The position numbers were made by a program, and so were the translations under genes. A stretch of 40,132 nucleotides of DNA from Patescibacteria group bacterium (lineage in GTDB: Bacteria > Patescibacteria > Microgenomatia > Levybacterales > UBA12049): assembly GCA_023381035.1 (NCBI GenBank), contig JAMCTK010000052.1, positions 1 to 40,132 on the forward strand, given 5' to 3'. Under the pieces are notes generated by a model that ran no database searches, was not told the origin of the DNA, and was given only the letters and a program-made list of their open reading frames with translations. Below, piece by piece: positions 21,673 through 30,043 of the stretch. The number at the start of each line of letters is the position of its first letter. Position 1 is the stretch's first letter.

Positions 21673-23337
21673 TCAAAACAATCCCACTGTTTTTCCGCTT
21701 GAATCAACATCTATTTTCTCCGCAGCAGGCATTTTTGGCAAACCGGGCATTGTCATAATATTTCCGGCAAGAGCAACCACAAATCCTGCACCGGCACTAA
21801 ATTTTAGCTCTCTAATAGTTACTTTAAAACCAGATGGTCTTCCAAGTAATTTTGGATTATCTGAAAGTGAATATTGAGTCTTAGCAATACAGACAGGAGC
21901 TGCTTCAAGCCCAAGCTTTTTTACTTCTTTTAACTGATTTTTAGCAAAATCAGTAAATTCCACCCCATCTGCTCCGTAAATTTCTCTAGCTACAGTTTCA
22001 ATTTTCTGAGCAATAGAGTAATTATTCGGATATAAAGGCTTAAAATTTGTTTTTTGCGAACTTATTACATCGACCACTTTTTTAGCAAGATTTACTCCCC
22101 CACTTCCACCTTTTGCCCAGACCTGAGTTAAAACAACCTCCGCTCCGGCTTTTTTGCAAAGAGATTCTACTAATTCAACTTCTGCTTTGGTATCGGTTGG
22201 AAACTCATTAATAGCCACAACCACAGGCACTTTGTATTTTTTAATATTCTCAAGGTGTTTTTCTAGGTTTGTGAAACCTTTTTGCAAGGCCTTAAGATTT
22301 TCTTTGGTTAGATTTTTAAGCTCTGCCCCACCATGATATTTTAGAGCTCTGATTGTGGCAACTAAAACAACTGCATCGGGTTTTAGTTTGCCGAAACGGC
22401 ATTTGATGTCAAAAAACTTCTCTGCTCCCAGATCAGCACCAAATCCAGCTTCAGTTACTACATAGTCGCCTAATTTTAAGGCCATTTTAGTAGCAATAAT
22501 CGAGTTACAACCGTGAGCAATATTGGCAAAAGGACCACCATGAATTATGGCGGGAGTTCCCTCCAAAGTCTGAACTAAATTTGGTTTTAATGCGTCTTTT
22601 AAAAGCACTGCCAAAGACCCTGTGGCTTTAAGGTCACTAGCGGTCACAGGGATGCCTTTTGTGTTGTAAGCTACTACTATACTTCCTAAACGTCTCTTTA
22701 AATCCCTAAGGTCATTAGAAAGGCATAAAATGGCCATTATTTCCGATGCAACGGTTATCATGAAACTTTCTTTTCTGACAACTCCATGTCCGTCTAAACC
22801 AATCTCAATACTACGAAGAGATCTATCATTTAAATCCATTGCTCTTTTCCAAAGAATTCTCTTAGTATCTATTTTCAGCTTATTCCCTTGAAAAAGATGA
22901 TTGTCAATTAAGGCAGAAAGCAAATTATGAGCAGTTGTCATGGCATGAATATCACCTGTAAAATGCAAGTTAATGTCTTCCATGGGCACAACTTGGGCAT
23001 ATCCTCCCCCTGCTGCTCCCCCTTTTACTCCAAAACAAGGACCAAGAGATGGTTCTCTCAATGCAACAACTGTTTTTTTTCCGATTTTATTTAACCCCAT
23101 AGACAAACCAACGCTCACTGTGGTCTTGCCCTCCCCTGCAGGAGTCGGATTAACTGCAGTAACAAGTATTAGTTTCCCATCTTTTTTACCTTGTAGTTTT
23201 TTAAATAAACTAAGAGGCAGCTTAGCCTTGTATTTTCCATAAAGCTCTAGAACGTCAGGATTAATTTTAAGTTTTTTTGCAACTTCAGTTACGGGCTTAA
23301 TTTTGGCTTCTTGAGCGATTTGGACATCGGACTTCAT
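21673..23337 (-). CDS. fhs: Formate--tetrahydrofolate ligase
   Basis: This enzyme makes 10-formyl-tetrahydrofolate from formate, THF and ATP for purine and initiator tRNA formylation. The 554-residue length is normal. Signatures include the P-loop region [20 protein letters not shown], then [40 protein letters not shown] and the C-terminal [15 protein letters not shown]. It is the only C1 enzyme in the window; folD or purine genes are not adjacent. A TTTAAT/TATAAT promoter ends 8 nt before the ATG, so it too appears leaderless. The gene is divergent from dsbA. Confidence 0.96.
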   Translation of the reverse strand: MKSDVQIAQEAKIKPVTEVAKKLKINPDVLELYGKYKAKLPLSLFKKLQGKKDGKLILVTAVNPTPAGEGKTTVSVGLSMGLNKIGKKTVVALREPSLGPCFGVKGGAAGGGYAQVVPMEDINLHFTGDIHAMTTAHNLLSALIDNHLFQGNKLKIDTKRILWKRAMDLNDRSLRSIEIGLDGHGVVRKESFMITVASEIMAILCLSNDLRDLKRRLGSIVVAYNTKGIPVTASDLKATGSLAVLLKDALKPNLVQTLEGTPAIIHGGPFANIAHGCNSIIATKMALKLGDYVVTEAGFGADLGAEKFFDIKCRFGKLKPDAVVLVATIRALKYHGGAELKNLTKENLKALQKGFTNLEKHLENIKKYKVPVVVAINEFPTDTKAEVELVESLCKKAGAEVVLTQVWAKGGSGGVNLAKKVVDVISSQKTNFKPLYPNNYSIAQKIETVAREIYGADGVEFTDFAKNQLKEVKKLGLEAAPVCIAKTQYSLSDNPKLLGRPSGFKVTIRELKFSAGAGFVVALAGNIMTMPGLPKMPAAEKIDVDSSGKTVGLF

Positions 23338-23345
23338 GAAAAATG

Positions 23346-23374
23346 ATTATACCGATAAGTTGGTAGAAATTAAA
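23346..23374 (-). promoter_or_regulatory. fhs promoter
   Basis: On the minus strand there is TTTAAT (23369-23374), a 17-nt spacer and TATAAT (23346-23351), ending 8 nt before the fhs ATG. Confidence 0.6.
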
Positions 23375-23411
23375 GATGGAAAAAATTGACAAGAGTAAAC
23401 TTTTGCTTAGC

Positions 23412-23440
23412 TTAATTTTTCAATTAAAATGTGTTATCAT
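23412..23440 (+). promoter_or_regulatory. dsbA-VKOR promoter
   Basis: TTAATT (23412-23417), a 17-nt spacer and TATCAT (23435-23440) end 7 nt before the ATG at 23448. The -35 is weak. Confidence 0.5.
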
Positions 23441-23447
23441 ACTCTGT

Positions 23448-24173
23448 ATGGAAAATCTCACCAAGAAAGAGAAGAAAGAGCTTCATAAGTACGAAGCTTT
23501 GGAAAAACTGCAGAAAGAACACCGCAATAATTTAATTAAAAAAATTATCTATTGGGTACTGGGAACAGCAGCCTTAATTTTAACAGTTTGGGTATTGCTT
23601 GTTTCTACAACCTCAAATCAAGCAACAGAAACCATAGCTGTTAAGGCTCCCCCAATAACAAAAGATGAGATATCGACCGGTCCGACAGGTGCAAAGGTCA
23701 CAATTATCGAATATGCTGATTTCCAGTGTCCGGCTTGTGCAGCGTATTCTCCGATAACAAGACAGCTTAAAAAAGAGTTTGAAGGAAAAATAAGATATAT
23801 TTTCAGATTCTTCCCTCTTTCTTCTCATCAATATTCAATGATTGCAGCCCAAGCAGGATATGCAGCATATCTTCAAGGCAAGTTTTGGGAAATGGACAAT
23901 CTTTTGTATGACAATCAAAAGACCTGGTCATCATCAACCGAACCACTTAAGTATTTCAAGGAATACGCAACATCTCTTGGGCTTGATATGTCTAAGTTTG
24001 AAGCTGATATGAATGCAGAAAGTACTAAAAACTTTATTAAGAATCAATCAAGTAAAGGCACAGAAGCAGGAGTTAATTCGACTCCCAGTTTTTTTATAAA
24101 CGGGGTAAAAATTCAAAATCCTCAAGGATATAACGCTTTTAAAGCTCTTATTCAAGCTAAGCTTGATCAGTGA
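23448..24173 (+). CDS. Membrane-anchored DsbA-like thiol oxidoreductase
   Basis: The 241-residue protein has a cytoplasmic charged segment, one membrane helix (IIYWVLGTAALILTVWVLLV) and an extracytoplasmic thioredoxin-fold domain of the DsbA/thioredoxin_4 type. The active site CPAC lies in EYADFQCPACAAYSP. A helical insertion follows, and the cis-proline loop appears as GVNSTPSFFINGVKI. It should introduce disulfides into exported proteins. The start is the ATG 7 nt after the -10 box; an earlier ATG at 23376 would include the promoter. The VKOR gene follows after 6 nt, giving a complete oxidase/re-oxidase pair. Confidence 0.9.
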   Translation: MENLTKKEKKELHKYEALEKLQKEHRNNLIKKIIYWVLGTAALILTVWVLLVSTTSNQATETIAVKAPPITKDEISTGPTGAKVTIIEYADFQCPACAAYSPITRQLKKEFEGKIRYIFRFFPLSSHQYSMIAAQAGYAAYLQGKFWEMDNLLYDNQKTWSSSTEPLKYFKEYATSLGLDMSKFEADMNAESTKNFIKNQSSKGTEAGVNSTPSFFINGVKIQNPQGYNAFKALIQAKLDQ

Positions 24174-24179
24174 TCTTAT

Positions 24180-24635
24180 ATGCTCTCTTTCTCCAAACTT
24201 AAACACCCTGCTCTTGACCAAACAGGAATCAGTATTGTTCTGCTTATCCTTAGTTTTCTTGGTTTTATAGATGCTGCTTATCTGACAATTACCCATTATC
24301 AAAATGTCATTCCTGCTTGTACTGTTCTTGGAGGATGCGAGCTGGTTGTGACCAGTCAATTTTCAACAGTTCTTGGTATACCTTTGGCACTTTTAGGCAC
24401 AATCTATTTTTTTATTTTGTTCTATCTTTCAATTGCAATTTTATCTTCTCGCAAAAAACTTTACGCTAAGTTATTTAACAGATTTGCCTACTTAGGGTTA
24501 TTAGTTTCTTTATTTCTGTTCTTAATTCAAGCTCTTATTCTTAAAGCTTTTTGTCAGTATTGTCTTCTCTCAGAGGCTATTGCTTTGTCCATATATATTT
24601 TCAGTATCCAACTCCTACGCAAGCATACCGACTGA
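24180..24635 (+). CDS. VKOR family quinone-dependent thiol oxidase
   Basis: The 151-residue four-helix membrane protein matches bacterial vitamin K epoxide reductase homologues. The loop cysteines appear in ACTVLGGCELV and the quinone-side CxxC is FCQYC, with the downstream helix containing LLSEAIALSIYIF. In bacteria lacking DsbB, VKOR re-oxidises DsbA and passes electrons to quinone. The gene is 6 nt downstream of the DsbA-like gene, so the two form an operon. Whether this organism has quinones is not visible here; many CPR genomes lack respiratory chains, which makes the electron acceptor an open question. Confidence 0.9.
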   Translation: MLSFSKLKHPALDQTGISIVLLILSFLGFIDAAYLTITHYQNVIPACTVLGGCELVVTSQFSTVLGIPLALLGTIYFFILFYLSIAILSSRKKLYAKLFNRFAYLGLLVSLFLFLIQALILKAFCQYCLLSEAIALSIYIFSIQLLRKHTD

Positions 24636-24649
24636 TTTCCGGTTTTCAT

Positions 24650-24679
24650 TTGACATCAAAGAGTGAGCTCCTTTATAAT
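24650..24679 (+). promoter_or_regulatory. Promoter of the split-frame gene at 24689
   Basis: TTGACA (24650-24655), an 18-nt spacer and TATAAT (24674-24679) end 9 nt before the ATG at 24689, fixing the start of a gene whose main frame is shifted. Confidence 0.7.
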
Positions 24680-24688
24680 CTTAAGTCC

Positions 24689-25020
24689 ATGAGAAATCTA
24701 GAATCACTACGAAGCTTAAACAAAGAAACAGGATTTTTAAAAATCTTATTGGATTTCAGGTTCAAAAAGAACCTCGAATTGCCAAACAACCTGATCTTCC
24801 TGAAGTAAGTCCTGAAGACATATTTATCTTAGAAAAACCTTATAGCGAAAAACTTTTTGAAAACGAACATCTGCCTAAGCCTATGTTAAGAATGGTCAAA
24901 GATTCAGGAGAAGTTGTAATAGAAGAAGACCTTTCGGAAAAATCCCCAAAGAGAACTGCAGAAATAACTATTTTCACTGCTCCAAGATTAATAAAGAGAA
25001 TTTTGGAACAAAACACTTGA
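24689..25020 (+). pseudogene. Hypothetical gene with -1 frame change; candidate programmed frameshift
   Basis: The promoter-defined ATG opens a 39-codon frame ending at 24808 (MRNLESLRSLNKETGFLK...). The downstream -1 frame runs coherently to the TGA at 25018-25020 (NLIGFQVQKEPRIAKQPDLP onward to RLIKRILEQNT) but has no start codon of its own. Where both frames are open, the canonical slippery heptamer T TTA AAA lies in phase at 24736-24742. A perfect 6-bp hairpin (24758-24763 with 24769-24774) follows 15 nt later. A -1 shift there would give about 110 residues. A one-base deletion near the start, decay or an assembly error are the alternatives. The product is unrecognised. Confidence 0.6.
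24736..24774 (+). promoter_or_regulatory. Slippery heptamer and downstream hairpin
   Basis: T TTA AAA (24736-24742) is in the phase needed for -1 slippage. AGGTTC (24758-24763) and GAACCT (24769-24774) form a stem with an AAAAA loop. The 15-nt spacing is longer than the usual 5-9 nt. Confidence 0.4.
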
Positions 25021-25054
25021 CAGCGAGTGATATAGTACAATTAGAGGTAATTTT

Positions 25055-25378
25055 ATGTCTCTTGCAATAGAAGCCAGCATCGCAAGAACTGAGCAAACAA
25101 GCACTCTTCACATAGTTGCCGAGCCTATTTCCCCGATTATCCAGCCTTTTCAAGAACCAAGAATCATACCAAAAGCACGATTTGAAGGATTAATTGAATC
25201 GTACATGGGAGGATATTGTCCCCTTACAAGAGCGGAAGCTGAAAAAAAAGCAAGAATTGAACTTGGTGATAATAATTATATTATTGATGTTTCCGAATTT
25301 TCGACTAAAGCCTCTGAGTCTAAGCCAATTGAGATATTCTCTTCAAAAAATACAATTCCCGAAGCATTAATTGCCTGA
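25055..25378 (+). CDS. Hypothetical protein, 107 aa
   Basis: I do not recognise this protein. It is soluble, beginning MSLAIEASIARTEQTSTLHI, with a central IESYMGGYCPLTRAEAEKKA segment in which a helix of charged residues follows a Gly-Tyr-Cys turn. An AGAGG Shine-Dalgarno-like site sits about 7 nt before the ATG, so unlike its neighbours it is not obviously leaderless. It starts 34 nt after the split-frame gene and could be co-transcribed with it, although a TTGACA overlaps the preceding stop codon. It ends 2 nt from the convergent ndk gene. Confidence 0.6.
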   Translation: MSLAIEASIARTEQTSTLHIVAEPISPIIQPFQEPRIIPKARFEGLIESYMGGYCPLTRAEAEKKARIELGDNNYIIDVSEFSTKASESKPIEIFSSKNTIPEALIA

Positions 25379-25380
25379 GA

Positions 25381-25845
25381 TTATTTCTTTTCTTCAGGTA
25401 GGTAAACGAAGTCTAAATCCATTTTCTCCCAGCTAAATAACTCGTGGTCATTAAATAGAAGCTTTACTTCTTTTATGGCAATTTCTGCATTTTCGGAAGC
25501 ATGAATCAAATTGTATTGCTGACTCATGGCAAAATCCCCTCTTACTGTTCCAGGATCTGCTTCACGAGCCTTGGTAATTCCTACTAATTTACGAATTGTG
25601 CTAACAGCTTCGTTCCCCTCCCAACACATAGCAACGACTGGATAAGACTGCATATAGGATTTTAGTCCTGGGAAAAAAGGCTTGTCTTTGTGATGCGCAT
25701 ACCACTCGTCCAAGAGTGCATCGTCTAGAGAGATCATTTTAAGTCCTATTAGCTTAAGGCCTTTTCGCTCAAATCGATGGATTATTTCCCCAATCAAGCC
25801 TCTTTGGACTCCATCAGGTTTTACAATAATTGCAGATTTTTCCAT
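25381..25845 (-). CDS. ndk: Nucleoside diphosphate kinase
   Basis: Ndk balances nucleoside triphosphate pools by transferring the gamma phosphate through a phosphohistidine. The 154-residue sequence carries the whole fold: KSAIIVKPDGVQRGLIGEII at the N-terminus, PFFPGLKSYMQSYPVVAMCWEG in two adjoining segments, the RKLVGITKAREADPGTVRGD nucleotide-binding region, and the catalytic histidine in NLIHASEN. It is slightly longer than the common 140-150 residues, with a short C-terminal tail. It follows the M16 peptidase gene after 18 nt on the minus strand and probably shares its transcript. Confidence 0.95.
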   Translation of the reverse strand: MEKSAIIVKPDGVQRGLIGEIIHRFERKGLKLIGLKMISLDDALLDEWYAHHKDKPFFPGLKSYMQSYPVVAMCWEGNEAVSTIRKLVGITKAREADPGTVRGDFAMSQQYNLIHASENAEIAIKEVKLLFNDHELFSWEKMDLDFVYLPEEKK

Positions 25846-25863
25846 ATTTGATAACTACGTTAA

Positions 25864-27135
25864 TTACAACTTTAGCAAATTTTCAAATTCTTGTCCACTT
25901 GCAAAATCACCGATTATGGCAAGATTCAATCCCTGTTCAACAAAGTATTTCTGAGCAACCTGCGCGAGCTCTTCACGAGTAACGCCATCTATTTTCTCAA
26001 TGATTTCCTTAATCGTCTCTATTTCCTTATCAAGTAGCTCCTGTTGAGCAAAAAACCCAGCTACAGACCTGCTGTCTTCAAGCTCAAGAACCATATGTCC
26101 TTTTAGAAATTCTTTAGCTTTTTTAAGTTCACTCTCTCCGCCAAATTTTCCTTCTTTGGCTTTTTTAAACTCTCCGATTATGACGCTAATGGCTTCTTTG
26201 ATCTTATGCGGATCAAGACCGGCAAATGCCGTCAATGTTCCATTGTCTAAATAGTGTTCTGAGCTTGTTCTGACAAAATATGCTAGTCCCCTTTTCTCTC
26301 TTACTTCATGGAATAAACGACTGCTTGCTCCTCCTCCTAATATTGCTGATAAAACAGCAAGTGCATATCTGTCCGGAGTCTGATTTGAAGCTGTTTTAAA
26401 ACCAAGGGCAATATGAGCCTGTTCTGTTTTTTTGGATTTAACCAAAACCTTAGGTTTTGTTTGTTTTAAATCAACTTTATCATATCCTAATGTATCGAAC
26501 CTAGTCACTTGACCAAAGTATTTTTGAGCCAAATCAAATGCTTTTTCCGCTGTCACTCCACCGGATATGACAACAGTCATATTGTGAGGGCTATAAAGCT
26601 TTGACATATAGCTAGTAAAATCATCTCTTTTCATAGATCTGATAACTTCCTTTTGTCCGGAAATGTCCCAACCAAGCGGTGTATCTCCAAAAACCAGATT
26701 CTCATAAACGTCACCTATCTTTCGCATAGGGGTATCCTCATACATGCTTATTTCCTGCAAGATTACCCCTCTTTCTTTTTCGATTTCTGCCTCATCAAAC
26801 TTTGAATTCTGTAGAATGTCAGAAATAACGTCTAGACATATTTCGATATGGTTTTTAGCTGATTTGATATAGTATCCGGTGACTTCTTTACTGGTAAATG
26901 CATTAAATTCTCCACCAATACCATCAATTTCTGTCATTATTTCCAAAGCTGTTGGCCGCTTTTCCGTTCCTTTAAAAGCCATGTGTTCTAGGAAGTGGGA
27001 AACTCCATTATTCTGTTTTGATTCGTAGCGACTACCTGCTCCAACCATTGCCATTGCGGTAACGCTTTCCAAAGATGGCATTGGAGCTGCAATAACTCTC
27101 AGACCATTTGCTAAAATTTTGCGTTGGTAATTCAT
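25864..27135 (-). CDS. M16 family zinc metallopeptidase
   Basis: The 423-residue protein is a pitrilysin-family peptidase of the bacterial processing-peptidase-like type. The inverted zinc motif HxxEH is intact in GVSHFLEHMAFKGT, and the distal zinc-ligand glutamate lies in ERGVILQEISMYEDTPMRK. The second, inactive M16 domain contains GGGASSRLFHEVREKRGLAY. The length fits single-chain bacterial enzymes that dimerise. Substrates in bacteria are poorly known. The start at 27135 (MNYQRKIL) is chosen because a TTGGCA/TACAAT promoter ends 11 nt upstream and the earlier in-frame start would overlap it. It is co-oriented with ndk. Confidence 0.93.
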   Translation of the reverse strand: MNYQRKILANGLRVIAAPMPSLESVTAMAMVGAGSRYESKQNNGVSHFLEHMAFKGTEKRPTALEIMTEIDGIGGEFNAFTSKEVTGYYIKSAKNHIEICLDVISDILQNSKFDEAEIEKERGVILQEISMYEDTPMRKIGDVYENLVFGDTPLGWDISGQKEVIRSMKRDDFTSYMSKLYSPHNMTVVISGGVTAEKAFDLAQKYFGQVTRFDTLGYDKVDLKQTKPKVLVKSKKTEQAHIALGFKTASNQTPDRYALAVLSAILGGGASSRLFHEVREKRGLAYFVRTSSEHYLDNGTLTAFAGLDPHKIKEAISVIIGEFKKAKEGKFGGESELKKAKEFLKGHMVLELEDSRSVAGFFAQQELLDKEIETIKEIIEKIDGVTREELAQVAQKYFVEQGLNLAIIGDFASGQEFENLLKL

Positions 27136-27146
27136 TCTGAGAGTTA

Positions 27147-27176
27147 ATTGTACCACTTGGCCTTGCTTTTGCCAAG
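27147..27176 (-). promoter_or_regulatory. Promoter of the M16 peptidase-ndk unit, with inverted repeat
   Basis: On the minus strand there is TTGGCA (27170-27175), a 17-nt spacer and TACAAT (27147-27152). An inverted repeat, CTTGGC (27156-27161) and GCCAAG (27171-27176), spans the spacer and the -35 box and might be a regulator site. Confidence 0.55.
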
Positions 27177-27219
27177 CAAATAAAGCAAAAATAATTCCCG
27201 AATTAAGATTTTGCGCAAA

Positions 27220-27327
27220 TTAAACATGGATCAAAATAGATCGCAATATCTCAGCATGTCTAAGGCTGTTTACGACCGGAACATCATGAAAAGCCTTTAT
27301 TTGGGAATTTCTTCCTGAGGTATTCAT
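27220..27327 (-). CDS. Possible very small protein, 35 aa
   Basis: This frame lies downstream of argS on the same strand. It starts at an ATG with an AAGAAG-like site upstream and ends at TAA. The predicted peptide begins MNTSGRNSQIKAFHDVPVVN and is unrecognised. Nothing else is seen in 27177-27371. Confidence 0.25.
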   Translation of the reverse strand: MNTSGRNSQIKAFHDVPVVNSLRHAEILRSILIHV

Positions 27328-27371
27328 GTTGATTTTCTTCTTATTGATATTTTTTGACCTACTTTGAACAG

Positions 27372-29087
27372 CTACATCTGTTCCGGAGACTCAATCCCTA
27401 AAAGCTCTAGGCCTAATTTTAGCACTCTTGAGGTAATTAGCGCTACGAAAATTCGTAAGTGTTCTTGCTCTGATCCGAGAATTTTGTGCTTCTGATAAAA
27501 AAGGTTAAAGCTTTGAGCAACATCAAACAGATAATTTGATAAAATATTTGGTAAAAGTTTTTCTGCAGCTTGTTGCTTAATCTCAGGGTAACGATAAATT
27601 AACCTTAGAAGATTTTCCTCTTCAACCTCCAGATTATCAAGCTTGAATTTACTTCCCTGATTCAAATCAGTTGGTGAGACTTTAGATTTAGCAAGAATGC
27701 TGTTTATTCTTGCGATCGTGTATTGAAGGTAGGGACCACTATCTCCTTCAAGCGATACCGACTTTTCTATATCAAAAGATACATCCTGACCTGTTCCGAC
27801 CTTTAAGATCGAATATTTGATTGCTCCGATTGAAATTTGCTCCGACACCTTTTCTTTATCATCAGCTTTTATTCTCCCCTCTTTAAGCATTTGCATAACT
27901 TTTTCTTTGACTTGATCAATGAGCCAGTCTACGGTAAGTACATCTCCAGTTCTGCTACTCATTTTTCGATCTGAAAGCTGAACCATGCCCATGGAAATAT
28001 GAAGCTGTTTGCCTTCAAATTTTTCAGGATCTATTAAATCAAGAGCTTTGAAAACAACTTCGAAATATCCTTTTTGCTCACTTGCTACTACGTGAATCTT
28101 TCGATCAAACTTAAATGCCTTGTATTGAGCCTGAGCATTACCTAATTCTTTACCTTCGTAGGTAGGATTCCCATCTTTAGTTATGAAGACACGTCTATGT
28201 AGTCCGTATTTATCTCCGGGGAAAATATAAGCACCCTGGTCAAGCAAGAATACCTTAGGTGTATTGTCTAACACGGTCTGTTTGCCAACTTGTGCCATTT
28301 CGGATTCGAAAAAGAGTTGGTCAAAATGCGTATAAAATCGAGTATAAAACTCGTCGTAGTAATCTAAACTCCATTTTCTAGTTTGTTCATAAATTACCTT
28401 AATATCTTCAGACTTTGAGTAGAGCTTCTCGTTTATGTCATCAATTTCCTGTTTATGCTCTTCATAATCCTGACCGCCAACTACATACCCTTGTCCCAAG
28501 AAATGCACTTTATCTTTGCTGCTCCATTTTTCTACCACTTCCAGCTTCAGATTTTTCTCAGCCATTATTTTCTGAATTCCATAAATAGCTTTGGCAACAT
28601 GAGGACCGATGTCCCCCTGATAGTTTGCCCTAAAAACATCTGCATTTTGTGATTCAAGTAATCTTGAAATGGCTTCTCCTGTTACTAGTGTTCTCATGTG
28701 TCCAATATGCATTTCTTTGTGAGTATTCGGATGAGCATACTCAACCATGATTTTTTGACCATCAAATACTGAATTGTCAGTTTTCTTGCCTGAAGTAAGC
28801 AGGTCACTCAAGGAAGCGCTAAGAAAATCAAGGGAAATGTAAAAATTGATGAAGCCACCAACAGTCTCGACTTTTCGTAGGTACTCTTTTTCCCTTAATC
28901 TAGAACAAATCTTACTTGCTATTTCCTGAGGTGACTTTTTCAGTTCTTTTGCGGCAATAAAAGCAACATTTGTGGTGTAGTCTCCTTTGGAAATGTCTTT
29001 TGGAACTTCTACGGTTATCTTTTCTTTAAACCCGATCCCACTTAAAACAGCTGTCAGATCTTTTTTTATTTGTTCTTTAATATCCAT
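27372..29087 (-). CDS. argS: Arginyl-tRNA synthetase
   Basis: ArgS charges tRNA-Arg; a cognate tRNA-Arg(CCU) is in this window at 15681. The 571-residue enzyme has the N-terminal Add1 domain, the HIGH-type motif HIGH-like in THKEMHIGHMRTL, a KMSSR loop in LSDRKMSSRTGDVLT, and the DALR anticodon-binding domain at the C-terminus. The mid-length insert around DYEEHKQEIDDINEKLYSKS is within normal variation for class I ArgRS. A TAAAAT box ends 7 nt before the ATG, so the mRNA may be leaderless. The promoter overlaps the divergent promoter of the gene at 29149. Confidence 0.95.
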   Translation of the reverse strand: MDIKEQIKKDLTAVLSGIGFKEKITVEVPKDISKGDYTTNVAFIAAKELKKSPQEIASKICSRLREKEYLRKVETVGGFINFYISLDFLSASLSDLLTSGKKTDNSVFDGQKIMVEYAHPNTHKEMHIGHMRTLVTGEAISRLLESQNADVFRANYQGDIGPHVAKAIYGIQKIMAEKNLKLEVVEKWSSKDKVHFLGQGYVVGGQDYEEHKQEIDDINEKLYSKSEDIKVIYEQTRKWSLDYYDEFYTRFYTHFDQLFFESEMAQVGKQTVLDNTPKVFLLDQGAYIFPGDKYGLHRRVFITKDGNPTYEGKELGNAQAQYKAFKFDRKIHVVASEQKGYFEVVFKALDLIDPEKFEGKQLHISMGMVQLSDRKMSSRTGDVLTVDWLIDQVKEKVMQMLKEGRIKADDKEKVSEQISIGAIKYSILKVGTGQDVSFDIEKSVSLEGDSGPYLQYTIARINSILAKSKVSPTDLNQGSKFKLDNLEVEEENLLRLIYRYPEIKQQAAEKLLPNILSNYLFDVAQSFNLFYQKHKILGSEQEHLRIFVALITSRVLKLGLELLGIESPEQM

Positions 29088-29094
29088 GCAATTA

Positions 29095-29123
29095 ATTTTA
29101 TCACAACCTCTTGATCCCTGATA
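29095..29123 (-). promoter_or_regulatory. argS promoter
   Basis: On the minus strand TAAAAT (29095-29100) ends 7 nt before the argS ATG. A weak TATCAG -35 (29118-29123) lies inside the divergent promoter at 29111-29140. Confidence 0.45.
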
Positions 29124-29140
29124 CTGGATAATGATATAGT
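29111..29140 (+). promoter_or_regulatory. Promoter of the gene at 29149
   Basis: TTGATC (29111-29116), an 18-nt spacer and TATAGT (29135-29140) end 8 nt before the ATG. It overlaps the argS promoter on the opposite strand. Confidence 0.6.
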
Positions 29141-29148
29141 TTGCTCAT

Positions 29149-29595
29149 ATGACCGGCTGGCTTACTTTTTTTTTGTGCATAGTTCTTGGTTATTTATTTT
29201 TCCTGTATTTGTCTCATCCACAGAAGAAAAAGAATAAAGTCCCTAAAATCAGCATTGGAAGAATTGACCTACTCCCAAATTTTCGGATTCATATTGGCAA
29301 AAAAACCTATCATTTCCATCATTGGCTGCTACTTACCCTCATAATTGCAATTCCTGTTGTCATACAAGAGAATTTCCCCTACCCAATGATGGTTAGAGGA
29401 CTTCTTATCGGAGGAATCTTGCAGGGTCTTCGCTACTCGGACCGTTTTAAATTCAGATATCCAAGAGAAATTGAGCAGTTTACCGAGCAGATCAGCGAAC
29501 AAATTGTTAAAGAGTTAAATCAGTTTAATGAAAAGATGAAAAAGCCCCAGATAGATCCTCCGGAAGCCAATCTTCAGGAAGCTAAAAAGGACTAA
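29149..29595 (+). CDS. Hypothetical membrane protein, 148 aa
   Basis: I do not recognise the family. An N-terminal membrane helix (WLTFFLCIVLGYLFFLYL) is followed by a short basic stretch, and a second hydrophobic segment WLLLTLIIAIPVVIQ is preceded by the striking YHFHHW. That histidine cluster at a membrane border could bind a metal or heme (speculation). The C-terminal third is a charged, probably coiled-coil helix (REIEQFTEQISEQIVKELNQ). It is transcribed from its own promoter, with the two-component unit starting 51 nt after its stop under another promoter. Confidence 0.65.
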   Translation: MTGWLTFFLCIVLGYLFFLYLSHPQKKKNKVPKISIGRIDLLPNFRIHIGKKTYHFHHWLLLTLIIAIPVVIQENFPYPMMVRGLLIGGILQGLRYSDRFKFRYPREIEQFTEQISEQIVKELNQFNEKMKKPQIDPPEANLQEAKKD

Positions 29596-29610
29596 ATCAG
29601 AACTTGCAAT

Positions 29611-29638
29611 TTGCAAAAATACCTGCTAGCGTTATTAT
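29611..29638 (+). promoter_or_regulatory. Promoter of the two-component unit
   Basis: TTGCAA (29611-29616), a 16-nt spacer and TATTAT (29633-29638) end 8 nt before the response regulator ATG at 29647. Confidence 0.6.
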
Positions 29639-29646
29639 TAGCATCT

Positions 29647-30039
29647 ATGAAAATTCTTTTAATTGATGATGATGAGTCTTTAACTTCAATATATAGCGCT
29701 GCTTTCAACAAGGCTGGATATGAAACAGAGATTGCCAATTCTGGCCATGATGGACTAGGTAAAGCAAAAGCCGGAAGTTTTGATTTAATTCTACTGGATC
29801 AAGTTCTTCCTGATATCTCCGGAAATGAAGTTCTAAAAGAACTAAAGCTGACAAATGAAACAAGTAATATTCCCGTTGTCGTTCTTTCAAACTTCGGTCA
29901 GGAAGATTTGGTAAAAGAAGCAATCGCTAATGGAGCGACCGAATATGTGTTTAAGTATCAAGTTGAGCTTTCCGATGTGCTCGGAAAGGTGAATGGAATT
30001 TTAAAAAAAGAAAAAACGGAAATGGAGAACAATAATTAA
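29647..30039 (+). CDS. Single-domain response regulator
   Basis: The 130-residue protein is a lone receiver (REC) domain. The acidic pocket is IDDDES (D7-D9) and the phospho-acceptor aspartate is D51 in LILLDQVLP. The conserved serine is in VVLSNFG and the conserved lysine in EYVFKYQ. There is no DNA-binding or output domain, so it must act through protein contacts or as a phosphate relay. An earlier start at 29611 would cover the promoter, so the ATG giving MKILLIDDDES is chosen. It leads a four-gene unit ending with a sensor kinase, an unusual order with two small proteins in between. Confidence 0.92.
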   Translation: MKILLIDDDESLTSIYSAAFNKAGYETEIANSGHDGLGKAKAGSFDLILLDQVLPDISGNEVLKELKLTNETSNIPVVVLSNFGQEDLVKEAIANGATEYVFKYQVELSDVLGKVNGILKKEKTEMENNN

Positions 30040-30043
30040 ACCT

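Noticed and set aside
24551..24688. Upstream extension of the frame at 24689 into the VKOR gene
   Set aside because: The extension overlaps VKOR out of frame and crosses a strong promoter; the ATG at 24689 is the supported start.
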